From: Saprospira grandis DSM 2844
GTDB lineage: Bacteria > Bacteroidota > Bacteroidia > Chitinophagales > Saprospiraceae
Assembly (NCBI RefSeq): GCF_000275825.1
Contig: NZ_JH719942.1
Coordinates: forward strand, 1,255,914-1,319,913
Length of the DNA stretch: 64,000 nt
Reading direction: 5' to 3'
The notes under the pieces were generated by a model. The model saw nothing but the letters and a program-made list of their open reading frames with translations, had not been told where the DNA came from and ran no database searches. Of this stretch, positions 17,782 to 27,793 are shown piece after piece (within the stretch, counting starts at the first letter, position 1; each line of letters opens with the position of its first letter). The translations under genes and the position numbers were made by a program.

Positions 17782-19080
17782 ATGGACAGCCAAGATAAAA
17801 CCAGCTTGCCGCAGATAGAAGAGCTAGAACACAAGCTCTATTTGCAGCAATTGCAGATCAACCGCCTATCAGAGATTACGCAGGCCATCAACAACAACAT
17901 TAAGATTCAGGACCTGTTTAAAATTTATACCGATACCCTTTCTTGGGAGATGGGTGCCAAGCGCTTTGCCCTATATAGTTGCAAAGATGGGGATTGGCAG
18001 CTTGCTACGCATAAGGGAATAGACGAAAAGCTCTTGGTTCTAGACATTAGCGACTATTTTCTGGCCTATCAGCGAATTGCTAAGATTGGGGAGGACCATC
18101 CTTTGCTCTGCGAGTTTAACTATGTGATTCCCGTCTATCATAAGGAGGAGGCCATTGCCTTTGCCTTTGTTTATAAGGAGGCCCGAAAAGGGGAAGACCT
18201 CTTTGAGTCTATTCGCTTTATTGGGACCTTAACCAATGTGGTGGCGGTGGCCATAGAAAACAAACGCCTCTTTAAAAGGCAATTGGCGCAGGAGAAAATG
18301 CGGCATGAGCTTCGGCTGGCCAATCAGGTGCAGAATATGCTCATTCCGAGCAAGCTGCCCAATAATCAACGCTTTAATTTTTCGGGGATTTACCAACCTC
18401 ATGAGGGCGTGGGGGGCGATTACTATGACTTTATGGAGCTCAATGAAGACGAAATTGCCTTTTGTATTGCCGATATTTCGGGCAAGGGAATTTCTGCCGC
18501 CATCCTGATGTCGAACTTTCAGGCCAACCTACAAACCCTTATTCATCGCAAGGACCTAAAGATTCCCGAATTTGTAGACCGCCTCAATGAGAAGGTCCTC
18601 AAAGCCACCCGAGGCGACCGATTCATTACCTTTTTTGTGGCCCGCTACAACCGCAGCACGGGCCGTTTGCTCTACCTCAATGCAGGGCACAATCCTCCTT
18701 TTCTTTACCGAAATGGGCAGGTCGAACGACTCGATAAAGGCTGTACCATTTTGGGCATTGTTCCTAAAATCCCTAAGCTAGAATGGGGCGAAATCTACCT
18801 AAAAGAAGATGCCTTTTTCTTCCTCTATACCGATGGCTTGACCGATTTGCGCAATGAGGCTGGACAAACCGTTGAAGAAGAGGCAATTGCTGATTTTATT
18901 AGCAGACATCACCAACTATCCGCCAATGACTTTAATGCGGCCCTAATGCAGGAAATGCAAGAATTTAAGGGGCATATGGAGTTTCCCGATGACATTTCTA
19001 TCCTTACTGGGCATATCTTTGCGACAAAAGAGCAGAAAAAACAAACTGAAACTGCCAAAATGACAGTAAAAGCTTCCTAG
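17782..19080 (+). CDS. GAF-domain PP2C (SpoIIE-type) serine phosphatase
   Basis: 432 residues. An N-terminal coiled segment is followed by a GAF-like sensor (about 30-165) and then the SpoIIE/PP2C domain. Phosphatase motifs are GVGGDYYDF, FCIADISGKGISAA, YLNAGHNPPFL, LYTDGLTD and DDISIL, which together carry the metal-binding aspartates. Such proteins usually act in partner-switching signalling with anti-sigma-antagonist proteins. No anti-sigma factor or antagonist lies next to it, so the target is unknown. Confidence 0.92.
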   Translation: MDSQDKTSLPQIEELEHKLYLQQLQINRLSEITQAINNNIKIQDLFKIYTDTLSWEMGAKRFALYSCKDGDWQLATHKGIDEKLLVLDISDYFLAYQRIAKIGEDHPLLCEFNYVIPVYHKEEAIAFAFVYKEARKGEDLFESIRFIGTLTNVVAVAIENKRLFKRQLAQEKMRHELRLANQVQNMLIPSKLPNNQRFNFSGIYQPHEGVGGDYYDFMELNEDEIAFCIADISGKGISAAILMSNFQANLQTLIHRKDLKIPEFVDRLNEKVLKATRGDRFITFFVARYNRSTGRLLYLNAGHNPPFLYRNGQVERLDKGCTILGIVPKIPKLEWGEIYLKEDAFFFLYTDGLTDLRNEAGQTVEEEAIADFISRHHQLSANDFNAALMQEMQEFKGHMEFPDDISILTGHIFATKEQKKQTETAKMTVKAS

Positions 19081-19122
19081 GCGCTCTTTTTGCCTTTCTT
19101 AGGTTACAACAAGACTTATATC

Positions 19123-19404
19123 ATGCGTACTTTATTTCTTATTTTCTTTGCTTATTTGGTCTACCGTTTTCTCATCAGACCCATATTTTTGGCCCCGCCC
19201 AAACGAGAGCGCCCGCTTAGTCCACAAGAACAATTCATGCGGATGTTTCAGCAACAAATGCAAACCCAACAACAGGGCCAAGGCCAATATGTTAGTGAGC
19301 AAGAGTTTGGTACACAGCAGCAAAGCAACAGCCAGCAAAAACAGAAGCAAAAACAACAGCCTCAAAATGATGGCGAATATATTGATTTTGAAGAACTAGA
19401 TTAA
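19123..19404 (+). CDS. DUF4834 family small membrane protein
   Basis: 93 residues from the ATG at 19123. The N-terminal membrane helix (MRTLFLIFFAYLVYRFLIRPIF) is followed by a Gln-rich tail ending in an acidic DFEELD. This matches the Bacteroidota DUF4834 pattern. Function unknown. It lies 42 bases after the phosphatase gene and may share its transcript. Confidence 0.8.
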   Translation: MRTLFLIFFAYLVYRFLIRPIFLAPPKRERPLSPQEQFMRMFQQQMQTQQQGQGQYVSEQEFGTQQQSNSQQKQKQKQQPQNDGEYIDFEELD

Positions 19405-19409
19405 GGTTT

Positions 19410-19650
19410 GGGGCGTTACTCCTTTCAGTCGTCGAACTGCGCCCTAAAGGGCTTGTTGTCGCTGCGGCTTTGCCTTGCGGCGCTACGTTACAGGGCTCGC
19501 AGGTCTGCTCGGCCCTTCAGCGCTAAAGCGCTTCGGTCTGGCCTACGGCCCCCCTTCCACATCGGTTACTCCCCTTGGTCGTCGAACTGCGCCCTAAAGG
19601 GCTTGTTGTGGCCGTTCGGCCTTTGGCCGTGGCGGCTGCGCCGCCCAAAA
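19410..19650 (+). repeat. Rearranged GGGGC element with two copies of the TTACTCC module
   Basis: Contains the normal core (GCAGGTCTGCTCGGCCC) and hairpin CAGCGCTAAAGCGCT, but the standard ends are replaced. The module TTACTCC...GTCGTCGAACTG...CCCTAAAGGGC...TTGTTGT occurs at about 19416-19457 and again at about 19563-19611. Confidence 0.75.
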
Positions 19651-19653
19651 CGC

Positions 19654-19692
19654 AAAAAGGAAGCTGCGAAAATTCGCAGCTTCCTTTTTTTT
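19654..19692. terminator. Bidirectional terminator
   Basis: AAAAAGGAAGCTGCGAA (19654-19670) pairs with its complement at 19673-19689, with T-run following; between converging genes. Confidence 0.9.
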
Positions 19693-19711
19693 GTGGGCTA
19701 TTTGGTCCAAC

Positions 19712-20152
19712 CTACTTAAATCGAGCAATTTCGATATTAAACTTATTGGCTAGTGCCTCTCCATGTCGTTCGGCATAAGTGCCAACTCTCATGATACTAT
19801 TATGGGCTTCATCGGCAGAGAGGCCATCTGCTTCGCGAATAGTTTTAAGATAAATCCATTTCTTAAAAGTAGTAAAGGCGACTCCTCCATAAAGGCGGTC
19901 ATTGATTTGCAGCAATTCGGCAAAAAGCTCGGTGCGTAACTTTTCATCTTCTGGAACATGAAAAAGGGGAGACATCACTTGAAAATAGGGGCGGCCCTCT
20001 CTTTCAATTTCCCAGAGGTCGATCCAGACCATAATATCTTTCTTCGTGAGGGTCCAGAGGCCCTCTTTTTCTTTTCCTCGGCTAGAAACCGGGTCAATGC
20101 CCAATTTAGCGATAGCGGCTTCTATGGTCTCGTAATAGGCTTTTAAACTCAT
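19712..20152 (-). CDS. YbjN-domain (type III chaperone-like fold) protein
   Basis: 146 residues starting MSLKAYYETIEAAIAKLG; an ATG two codons upstream is equally possible. The pattern of an N-terminal helix pair, a WIDLWE strand, and RVGTYAERHGEALA at the end resembles YbjN/Tir-chaperone-fold proteins. These are small cytosolic proteins of uncertain function, possibly chaperones. It follows the upstream gene by 23 bases on the same strand. Confidence 0.7.
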   Translation of the reverse strand: MSLKAYYETIEAAIAKLGIDPVSSRGKEKEGLWTLTKKDIMVWIDLWEIEREGRPYFQVMSPLFHVPEDEKLRTELFAELLQINDRLYGGVAFTTFKKWIYLKTIREADGLSADEAHNSIMRVGTYAERHGEALANKFNIEIARFK

Positions 20153-20175
20153 AAGCATTTAGCTAAAACGGTGGG

Positions 20176-20748
20176 CTAGCCTAGCTCAATTTGGTGCTGC
20201 CAGCTCACCGTCGAATAATTATTATTAAAGCGAATAATCTGTACTTCCTTCTGTGTTCCATTTTCTCTTTCGATCCGAAGCTGCTGGCTACCTTTAGGTC
20301 CTTCTTCCCAGAAGAGCTCATCTTGGCGAAGGGGGTCTGCGGCTACTTTTTCGGCCTGAGTGAGTAGTTCTAGCAACCAGCTCATATTACAAGCTTTGGC
20401 TTGCTCATCAGATTGAACAAAAAGAGGGCGGGCCTGCAAACTCGCCGAGAACTGTTCTTCTCCAAAAGGCAAGACTTCGGCTTCTTCTCCTAATTGGAAG
20501 TAGCCAAGATATTGAAAAGGATAAGATTGTAATTGAGCGGAGCGCAACTCGCTAAAGGCCCTTTCTTGCAAGCGGGCTTGCTTAAACTCTTGCCAATGAA
20601 GCTGCAGATGCTCTTTGGGTAGGGTTGTGTCTAGTTGGACAAACTCTTGCTTAGCGGCTGTTTCTAGCAGTTCTGCTAGGCTAAGCTGGCCTTGGGCCTC
20701 GCATCTTTGGCGAATGATATTTTTGAAACTCAGCGTCAGTTGTTCCAT
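20176..20748 (-). CDS. Hypothetical protein
   Basis: 190 residues, soluble, rich in Glu and Gln, without signal peptide or membrane segment. No motif was recognised. It is probably co-transcribed with the YbjN-like gene just downstream. Confidence 0.62.
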   Translation of the reverse strand: MEQLTLSFKNIIRQRCEAQGQLSLAELLETAAKQEFVQLDTTLPKEHLQLHWQEFKQARLQERAFSELRSAQLQSYPFQYLGYFQLGEEAEVLPFGEEQFSASLQARPLFVQSDEQAKACNMSWLLELLTQAEKVAADPLRQDELFWEEGPKGSQQLRIERENGTQKEVQIIRFNNNYSTVSWQHQIELG

Positions 20749-20936
20749 AAAGCTGCAGGATTTATCTTGGAGATGGTAGTACCGTATATTCTACTATTGG
20801 ACTATAATAGTACGCAAATTTAAGCAAACTCTCAAGCATTATCCTAGTTTTATGGACAAAAAATATAAGATTAGGGACTTTACCTACTTTTTAGGCAAAA
20901 GCCCATAAACAGACCCTTTCAAGGGAGATAAAAGGA

Positions 20937-21836
20937 TTAAGACGTATAACCAAAATAATTGAGGCTGCGCTCGTCGTCGCGCCAATTATCTTTAATTTTT
21001 ACGTGCAATTCTAGGTAGACTTTAGTCTCTAAAAACGCTTGGATAGCGAGGCGGGCGTCTTGGCCTAGGCGTTTGATGGCTTGGCCTCCTTTACCGATAA
21101 GAATTGCTTTTTGGGTTTTTCGGGCCACATAGATATTGGCCAAAATGCGGGTAATATTTTCTTCTTCTTGAAAAGCCTCTACCACTACTTCTACTGAGTA
21201 GGGAATTTCCTGATGGTAATTGAGTAAAATCTTTTCTCGGATGATTTCGGACATAAAGAAGCGTTCTGGCCGGTCGGTAAACTGTTCTTTGGGGTAATAA
21301 GTAGGGCCTTCGGGCATTCGTTCGATCACTTTTTCGAGGACCAAATCGGTATTGATGCGATTGAGGGCGGAGATGGGAATGAGCTCGGCAAAATCGAGTT
21401 TTTTGCTCCAGGCGGCCAATTGTTCCAATTGTTCTTTTGGGGGCAGCAGATCAATTTTATTGAGTAAAAGAAAAACGGGAGCCTTTAGTTTGGCCAAAAG
21501 CTCAAAAATGGTAGATTCATCAGAAATCTTTTCGGTAGCATCGGCTACCAGTAGCATCAAATCGCTATCTTCTAGGGTAGATTTGACATATTCATTCATG
21601 CGCTCCTGCATTTTATAGCTAGGGTCTTGAATCAGGCCGGGGGTATCGCTAAAAACGATCTGAAAATCTTCTTCGGAGACGATGCCCAGGATACGGTGGC
21701 GGGTAGTTTGGGGTTTATTGGTAATGATAGACATTCGTTCGCCAACCAGGGCGTTCATCAGGGTAGATTTGCCCACATTGGGGTGGCCTACAATATTGAC
21801 AAAGCCCGATTTGTGGGCTTTTTTTTCTGTACTCAT
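20937..21836 (-). CDS. era: GTPase Era
   Basis: 299 residues, normal length. G1 is GHPNVGKST, switch I PQTTRHRILG, G3 DTPG, G4 NKID, and a C-terminal KH domain carries the GKGGQAIKRLG loop. Era binds 16S rRNA and helps mature the small ribosomal subunit. The start is preceded by an A/T-rich leader without Shine-Dalgarno, as usual here. Confidence 0.97.
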   Translation of the reverse strand: MSTEKKAHKSGFVNIVGHPNVGKSTLMNALVGERMSIITNKPQTTRHRILGIVSEEDFQIVFSDTPGLIQDPSYKMQERMNEYVKSTLEDSDLMLLVADATEKISDESTIFELLAKLKAPVFLLLNKIDLLPPKEQLEQLAAWSKKLDFAELIPISALNRINTDLVLEKVIERMPEGPTYYPKEQFTDRPERFFMSEIIREKILLNYHQEIPYSVEVVVEAFQEEENITRILANIYVARKTQKAILIGKGGQAIKRLGQDARLAIQAFLETKVYLELHVKIKDNWRDDERSLNYFGYTS

Positions 21837-21913
21837 AATATATATTCGTTAAAAAACTAGCGATTTATAGGTCTAGCAGGCGGCGAAGCCGCCGCAAAGG
21901 AGCGCAGCGACGC

Positions 21914-22048
21914 GGCTGAGGGATGGATAGCAGGGCCGCCGCAGGCGGCAGACCCAAGGCGTTTGCGGCGAAGCGCAAGCGCCTGCAGGGCCGAGCAGAC
22001 CTGCGAGCTGCGGCAGAGCCCGACCCGCCCGCAGGGCGGGGCAGCCCC
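21914..22048 (-). repeat. Structured GGGGC element, end type 1 (GGCTG/CAGCC)
   Basis: + strand starts GGCTGAGGGATGG and ends GGGGCAGCCCC then A-run. Variable hairpin GCGAAGCGCAAGCGC; an outer GGCGGCGAAGCCGCC hairpin lies at about 21880-21896. Confidence 0.85.
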
Positions 22049-22057
22049 AAAAAAAAA

Positions 22058-22486
22058 TTAAAGTTTAAAGGTAGCGGCAGAGCGTTTGCGTCCTCTTCTT
22101 CGGCGTTTGGAGCGGCCATCTACGGGGCCGGTGGCGATATCTCGGCCCAATTGGCCCAAGAGAAAGCCCAATCCGCCCAGCAGAGCGCCCAGCAAGGCAA
22201 TAAAAAGCATAACGCCCATATTGGAGCCAAAAGGGAGGCCTAAGACGGCGCGCATTTTTTGGAGCAGCAAGCCGCCATTGCCCGCATTGATCCAGTACAT
22301 ACTAATGAACCAACTGAGAAAACTGCTGCCTGCTCCGGCCAAAAAGCTGGGGCCTGCGCCTAGCTGCATGGCAAAACCGATGAGAATGGCAAAAAATAGA
22401 TTGGCCCACCACCAGCTTGCAAAAAGCCAAAAAGAAAGGCTGATGAGCAAAAAGAGCGCGGCGGCGCCTAATAGTACTCTAGTCAT
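22058..22486 (-). CDS. Hypothetical small membrane protein
   Basis: 142 residues with three or four hydrophobic helices (residues about 5-50, 52-75 and 90-112). The tail is strongly basic (RSKRRRRGRKR). It is the last gene of an apparent folD-acylase-this gene operon, 15 bases after the acylase stop. Family not recognised. Confidence 0.68.
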   Translation of the reverse strand: MTRVLLGAAALFLLISLSFWLFASWWWANLFFAILIGFAMQLGAGPSFLAGAGSSFLSWFISMYWINAGNGGLLLQKMRAVLGLPFGSNMGVMLFIALLGALLGGLGFLLGQLGRDIATGPVDGRSKRRRRGRKRSAATFKL

Positions 22487-22501
22487 AATAAATTGTCTTT
22501 T

Positions 22502-25024
22502 TTAGTGCAAACGCTGGCGAATGCGGATATTCTCTTTTCCTTCTTCGGCAGATTCTAGATAAAGTAATTTGTTGTAGCGGCCTTCGGCCCAAGTTTGGAC
22601 CATATTATCATAGTAGTGGCTACCGGGATTACCGGATTGGCCACCGGGGTAAATGGCTTGTGCCTTGGGTTTCTTCTCGCCCAATTCGACAATCATGCGC
22701 CAAGAGGGTCCGGCTGCAGAGCCGCCCTTATGCATCAGGCTATCGGCCTTTCGGCTGGCGGCAAAATCGTAGCGGTTACTCACGGCATTGAGGGCATCGG
22801 CGGTACCGCCCACCGATAAATTTAGGATACTAAACTCCTTGATGCGGGCCAGGTGATAGAGGGCTGTCGCCTTCATTTCTCCCCAGCTAATGGGTTGGCC
22901 CGATTTATTTTTGGGCAAAGTGTTGAGGGTCTCTTTAAAAGAGAGGGTTACAATATCTTCAATACGTTCTTGCTTCTCGGTGCTTATTTGGTCCCAAATA
23001 AACGAGCTAGTATCTCGCTTGAGGAGGCCCAACAAATGCCAGGCATCGGGATAATTCAGTTCCATACCTTGGGCGGCAGCCTCTTCGAGTTCGTCATAGG
23101 TAAGGGCTTGCAAATTATAGAACCAATCTTCAAAGATGGTTGGGGCCACAGCCTCTGCGGTATATTCATAATCCCAATCTCGGAAAAGGGCCAAGAGTTC
23201 TAGCTCGTCTTTGCTCAGCTCGCCTCTTTGCAAATACTTCATCAGCAGGGGCAGAAAATCTTGGGCCTTTTGGCTAAAATTGCTCAATTGCAGGGCTTTC
23301 ATTTCGCTATCGGTGGCTGCAGAAAGGGCATCCAACTGTCCGTTGAGATAGCGGCCACGATACTCCTCAAAATAACCATAGGTATAATAAGGATAGGCGG
23401 GGCTGACCGAATGCTGATTGGCCGAGGCCACATAGCCCTTTTGGGGGTTATATTCGTGTGGAATATGCTTTTGAGGCATAAAGCCCGACCATTGATTGAA
23501 GGAATAGCGGCCATCGGCTACAAATTTTCCTTGTTCGGGCCGGCGCAAGGGCAGTTTTCCTTGGGTCCAAAGCGCAATGTCTCCATTATTGCAAGCAAAG
23601 ACCAAGTTTTGGGCGGGGCAAGAAAAATGCTTAATGGCCGCCTGATAATCTTGGTAGTTTTTGGCTTGGGCCAATAGGATAAAGGTTTTGGCCTCGGAGC
23701 TAGGCTCATTGGCCTGCCAATGCAAGACATAATCTTGGCCATTTACGGTACGGACGACTGGGCCAAAATGCGTATAAACAAGGGTATCGACAACAAAGCC
23801 CGCTCCTCGCACATAAACGGTATCGAGGATTTTTTCGCTGGCTCTTTCTTCGCCATCAAAGATATAGGCCGACTTCGTCTTATCGGTCCATTGAATGGCG
23901 TACCAATCGCGAACATCATGGGCCACATTGGTTACACCCCAAGCAACATATTGATTGAAACCAGAGATTACGCCTGGCGCTCCGGGCAATGTTGCCCCAT
24001 AGACATTAAAGTCGGGCGTTACAATTTGCGCCTCAAACCAAATAGAGGGCAGATTGAGCTTGAGGTGGGGGTCATTGCACAAAATAGGGTAACCCGAAGC
24101 GGTTTTCTTGCCACCCAGGGCCCAGTTATTACTTCCGATGCCCTTAGGTTTGGGGTTGGGGTTTTTCGGCAAGCCCTGATCAAAACCCAAAAAGGGTTTG
24201 GCCAAGCTATCGCCTACCGCTACGGGCTTAAAGTTATAGAAGGCCGTATCGTTAATAATCGGCGATTGCTCGGGAAAATATTCTGGATAAAAAAGATTGA
24301 AGGTATCTCGACCAAAGTATTTATAGGCATTGGTCATTTCAAAATCATGGTCCTTATCGGTTAAGTCCTCAGCCATAGCTTTGAGCAAAAGGGCCGATTT
24401 AAGGACCGTCCATTTTTCTGGGCGATAGTTCAAGAGCTTATACTCCAAAGGCAATTCGGCATAAGACAAATCATCAATATAGGCATTAACCCCATCGGCA
24501 TAGCGCTGCAAGATCTCATAGGTTTTCGGGTCTTTTTTCCAAAGCTCTACGGTCTTTTTAGCCGCCAAGGGCAAACCCGCTTTCCGCTTTTTACGATCCA
24601 TCTTCAGCAAAACTTCTCGCATCTTTTCAGAGGTGGCCAAAACCTCGGCCAAGCGGCCAGAAACAGCATGCGTCTGAAACTCCATCTGCCAAAGCCGAAG
24701 GCTAGCCGTAGCATAACCCTGGGCAAAAAAAGCATCCTGCATATTGTCGGCAAAGATGTGCGGCACCATGCGGTCGTCATAGAGCAATTCTACAGGAGCA
24801 CTAAGCGAACCATCACGCAAAGAAGAGGACAAAGAAGGCCCCGTTTTGCTTTCGGCATTGCGCCAAAAGCCCGAACTCGGGCTCAATAATTTCCCCATCG
24901 GGGGAACAAAGGTCTCTTTTCCACTCAAACTCTCCACCGTAGAAGAGGCAAAGTTAGAGGAGTTCAGAAAGAGAAATAGAAATATAGTAATGACCAAAAC
25001 GGCCAAAAAACTCAATATGCGCAT
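22502..25024 (-). CDS. Penicillin acylase family Ntn-hydrolase
   Basis: 840 residues. An N-terminal hydrophobic segment is followed by the small-subunit region (PHIFADNMQDAFFAQGY). Next comes the cleavage and catalytic Ser in GSNNWALGGKKT, then NDPHLKL and GAPGVISGFNQYVAWGVTN. Members self-process and hydrolyse amide bonds of penicillins, acyl-homoserine lactones or other N-acyl compounds. The substrate cannot be told from sequence. It starts three bases after the folD stop. Confidence 0.93.
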   Translation of the reverse strand: MRILSFLAVLVITIFLFLFLNSSNFASSTVESLSGKETFVPPMGKLLSPSSGFWRNAESKTGPSLSSSLRDGSLSAPVELLYDDRMVPHIFADNMQDAFFAQGYATASLRLWQMEFQTHAVSGRLAEVLATSEKMREVLLKMDRKKRKAGLPLAAKKTVELWKKDPKTYEILQRYADGVNAYIDDLSYAELPLEYKLLNYRPEKWTVLKSALLLKAMAEDLTDKDHDFEMTNAYKYFGRDTFNLFYPEYFPEQSPIINDTAFYNFKPVAVGDSLAKPFLGFDQGLPKNPNPKPKGIGSNNWALGGKKTASGYPILCNDPHLKLNLPSIWFEAQIVTPDFNVYGATLPGAPGVISGFNQYVAWGVTNVAHDVRDWYAIQWTDKTKSAYIFDGEERASEKILDTVYVRGAGFVVDTLVYTHFGPVVRTVNGQDYVLHWQANEPSSEAKTFILLAQAKNYQDYQAAIKHFSCPAQNLVFACNNGDIALWTQGKLPLRRPEQGKFVADGRYSFNQWSGFMPQKHIPHEYNPQKGYVASANQHSVSPAYPYYTYGYFEEYRGRYLNGQLDALSAATDSEMKALQLSNFSQKAQDFLPLLMKYLQRGELSKDELELLALFRDWDYEYTAEAVAPTIFEDWFYNLQALTYDELEEAAAQGMELNYPDAWHLLGLLKRDTSSFIWDQISTEKQERIEDIVTLSFKETLNTLPKNKSGQPISWGEMKATALYHLARIKEFSILNLSVGGTADALNAVSNRYDFAASRKADSLMHKGGSAAGPSWRMIVELGEKKPKAQAIYPGGQSGNPGSHYYDNMVQTWAEGRYNKLLYLESAEEGKENIRIRQRLH

Positions 25025-25027
25025 AGT

Positions 25028-25924
25028 TTATTGCTTTTCTAGGGCTTTGCCTGCTCCTGTTTTATAGGCTTTTAGGCAGTTCATCAATAAGGATACTACG
25101 GTCATTGGACCAACTCCACCAGGTACGGGCGTGATGGCCGATACCTTTTCTTTTACTCCCTCAAAATCTACATCTCCAACTAGACGATAGCCTCTTTTGG
25201 CCTTGGGGTCATCTACGGCATTGATGCCCACATCTAAGATAATGGCACCTTCTTTCACCATATCGGCGGTCAGGAAGTTGGCCTGACCAATAGCAGCCAC
25301 AATAATATCCGCCCGCCGACAGTGTTCGGCCATGTTTTGGCTGCGGCTGTGCAATACCGTAACCGTACAATTGCCCTGCGGATGTTTGCGAGAAAGCAAA
25401 ATACTCATCGGGCGGCCCACAATGTTCGAGCGACCAATCACTACCGCTTCTTTTCCCGATGTTTCAATCCCATAACGCTCCAAAAGCGTGATCATCCCCA
25501 TAGGCGTAGCGGGCAAATAACCGTCTTCGCCCAAGAGCATCTGGCCCAAATTATAGGGATGAAAGCCATCTACATCCTTTTCGGGCGCAACCGCCTGCGT
25601 CACTAGCTGTTCATCTATATGTGCCGGCAAAGGCAATTGCAATATGTAGCCATCTACTTCCGAGTCTTGGTTCAATCTCGCAATTTCAGCCAATAAATCA
25701 TCTTGACTTATCTCCGCTGGCAGTTTTTTCAAGCTAGACCGAAATTTGGCTCTTTCACAAGCACGCATTTTATTGCGCACATAACTGGCCGAAGCAGGAT
25801 GTTCTCCCACTAAGACCGCCACCAAATGAGGAGGACGACCGCCTTGGGCAAGAAGTTGCTCCACTTCCGCTTTGAGCTCTAATTGAATACTTTGAGAGAG
25901 GGCTTTACCATCTAAAAGTTGCAT
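25028..25924 (-). CDS. folD: Bifunctional methylenetetrahydrofolate dehydrogenase/cyclohydrolase
   Basis: 298 residues from ATG 25924 (MQLLDGKALSQSIQLELK). Motifs are YVRNKMRACERA (catalytic Lys), GYILQLPLPAHI, GRSNIVGRPM and TPVPGGVGPMTV. It interconverts 5,10-methylene-, methenyl- and 10-formyl-tetrahydrofolate with NADP in the cytosol. First gene of the run continuing through the acylase. Confidence 0.97.
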   Translation of the reverse strand: MQLLDGKALSQSIQLELKAEVEQLLAQGGRPPHLVAVLVGEHPASASYVRNKMRACERAKFRSSLKKLPAEISQDDLLAEIARLNQDSEVDGYILQLPLPAHIDEQLVTQAVAPEKDVDGFHPYNLGQMLLGEDGYLPATPMGMITLLERYGIETSGKEAVVIGRSNIVGRPMSILLSRKHPQGNCTVTVLHSRSQNMAEHCRRADIIVAAIGQANFLTADMVKEGAIILDVGINAVDDPKAKRGYRLVGDVDFEGVKEKVSAITPVPGGVGPMTVVSLLMNCLKAYKTGAGKALEKQ

Positions 25925-26023
25925 GGACCTATTTCTTTGAGGGTGGTTTAATGCTCCCAAAAATAGCCTATTTTAGGCAGCCCACTGGATTATTTTCCTT
26001 TTTTTTTCTCTTCCTCCTATTTT

Positions 26024-26142
26024 GGGGCTGCCCCGCCCTTCGGGCGGGTCGGGCTGTTTCAGGGCTCGCAGGTCTGCTCGGCCCTGCGCGGGCTTCGCCC
26101 GCTTGCTCTGGCCTGACGGCCACCCTTGTCCATCCCTCAGCC
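26024..26142 (+). repeat. Structured GGGGC element, end type 1 (GGCTG/CAGCC)
   Basis: Starts GGGGCTGCCCCGCCC after a T-rich tract, ends CATCCCTCAGCC. Variable hairpin GCGGGCTTCGCCCGC. Confidence 0.85.
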
Positions 26143-26241
26143 GGGCGGCTGCGCCGCCCCCAAAACCGCAAAGAGAGGATGGCGCTAAAATTGAGTCTTC
26201 TAAAATGCTAGTCTTAAATTAAATGACTTAAAATAAATCTT

Positions 26242-27768
26242 ATGAACAAGTGTAGTCTCTTTGTCTTCTTTTCCATCTTCAGTTCGGCCCTAATGGCCCA
26301 AATAAGCAGCGATGCCCTGCTCTTTTCCGAACGCTTGCAGCCCAATACCGCCCGCAGCATGGCGGTTGGTGGCGCCCTTGGGGCCCTTGGGGCCGATATG
26401 AGCAGCCTCAATGGTAATCCCGCAGGACTAGCCGTTTACCGAGGCTCGGAGTTTAGCATTAGCCCCGGCCTGCAATTTGCCAATATCAAAAGCCAGTTTT
26501 TGGCCGATAGCACACTCCCCCGCTCTAGCAACAACCGCCTGAGTTTTAACCTCGGCTCTGTAGGACTCGTCCTGGCCCAAGAACAAAGTACTGACTGGCG
26601 CTTTGTCAATTTTGGTATTAGCTTTGGCCGCACCGCCTCCTTTAATAGGACCTACTCTTTTTCTGGAACTTCTACGGGCTCTCGCATTATTAACTTTGCC
26701 CAAGAGGCCAATGCCGCCAATGCCGTCCCCGATGATTTAGACCCCTTTGAGGAACGCTTAGCTTGGGATGCCTACTTTATTGATAACCCTAGCGGCGGCA
26801 CCGATTATACCGGCGCTGTTGTCGATTCTAATCGCGCTTATATTCAAAAAAGCCAACTGATCCGCCAATCGGGAGGTATCAACGAACTCAATATTGCCCT
26901 AGCTGGCAATTATAAAAACAAGCTTTATATTGGTGGAAGCTTGGGGATTACCTTTCTCAACTTCAGAGACTTTAGAAGCTATAAAGAAGAAGAACCTACA
27001 GGCAATATGGACTTTAAAAGCCTCAACTTTGATGAGATTCGGACGGTCAAAGGAACTGGCATTAACCTTAAACTAGGCCTTATTTATAGAGTAAATAAAC
27101 GCCTGAGAGTGGGCTTCAGTATGCACACCCCCACGGCCATGAGCCTTACGGAAAACTTAGATACAGAACTTAGTGGAGCTGTTGTTTGGAATGATACTCT
27201 CCGCGAAACTTCTGCTACAGAACCTTGGGTCTCTCCTACCGCAGAATATAAGCAAGACTTTTTCTCTCCCTGGGTTTTTGCCCTTAGTATGGGCCATACT
27301 TTTGGCCAAAAAACAGCTCCCATCAAAGGCTATTTGGGGGTAGATGGAGAGTATATTAACTACGCAGGCAGTAGCTATGCCCTACAAGCCTCTGATGAAA
27401 ATGCCACCGCAGGAGACCAAGCCTTTATTGATGCCGTAAACAATGCAATTACGGACACTTACCAAGGGGCTTACCGACTAAAAGTTGGGGGCGAAATTGC
27501 GATCAATACCCTCCGCCTAAGAGCGGGCTACCGCCTACAAAGCTCTCCTTACTTGGACCAAGTGAATGGAGTGAACGATTTTCGCCACGATATTTCTGCC
27601 GGCTTTGGCTTCCGCCAAGAACATATCTTTTTTGATTTTAGCTATATGCGGACCATCAGAGATTTTGAATACTCTCCCTATTATGCTACTTCTAGTTACA
27701 ATAATCCTAGAACAAGTAATAGTGAAACCATTGGGCTTTTTCTCTTAACCCTAGGCTTTAGATTTTAA
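26242..27768 (+). CDS. OmpP1/FadL/TodX-type outer-membrane protein
   Basis: 508 residues. After a signal peptide, the N-terminal part reads SMAVGGALGALGADMSSLNGNPAGLAVY, the FadL-family plug signature with NPAG. Beta-hairpins alternate to the end, and the last residue is Phe (LGFRF), typical of outer-membrane barrels. FadL relatives admit hydrophobic molecules. It ends in a strong terminator. Confidence 0.9.
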   Translation: MNKCSLFVFFSIFSSALMAQISSDALLFSERLQPNTARSMAVGGALGALGADMSSLNGNPAGLAVYRGSEFSISPGLQFANIKSQFLADSTLPRSSNNRLSFNLGSVGLVLAQEQSTDWRFVNFGISFGRTASFNRTYSFSGTSTGSRIINFAQEANAANAVPDDLDPFEERLAWDAYFIDNPSGGTDYTGAVVDSNRAYIQKSQLIRQSGGINELNIALAGNYKNKLYIGGSLGITFLNFRDFRSYKEEEPTGNMDFKSLNFDEIRTVKGTGINLKLGLIYRVNKRLRVGFSMHTPTAMSLTENLDTELSGAVVWNDTLRETSATEPWVSPTAEYKQDFFSPWVFALSMGHTFGQKTAPIKGYLGVDGEYINYAGSSYALQASDENATAGDQAFIDAVNNAITDTYQGAYRLKVGGEIAINTLRLRAGYRLQSSPYLDQVNGVNDFRHDISAGFGFRQEHIFFDFSYMRTIRDFEYSPYYATSSYNNPRTSNSETIGLFLLTLGFRF

Positions 27769-27793
27769 GGCTAAGCCCCTCCCCGATTAGAGG

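Noticed and set aside
23720-24364. 214-codon frame opposite the penicillin acylase gene
   Set aside because: Antisense shadow of a well-supported gene, with no start context or family match.
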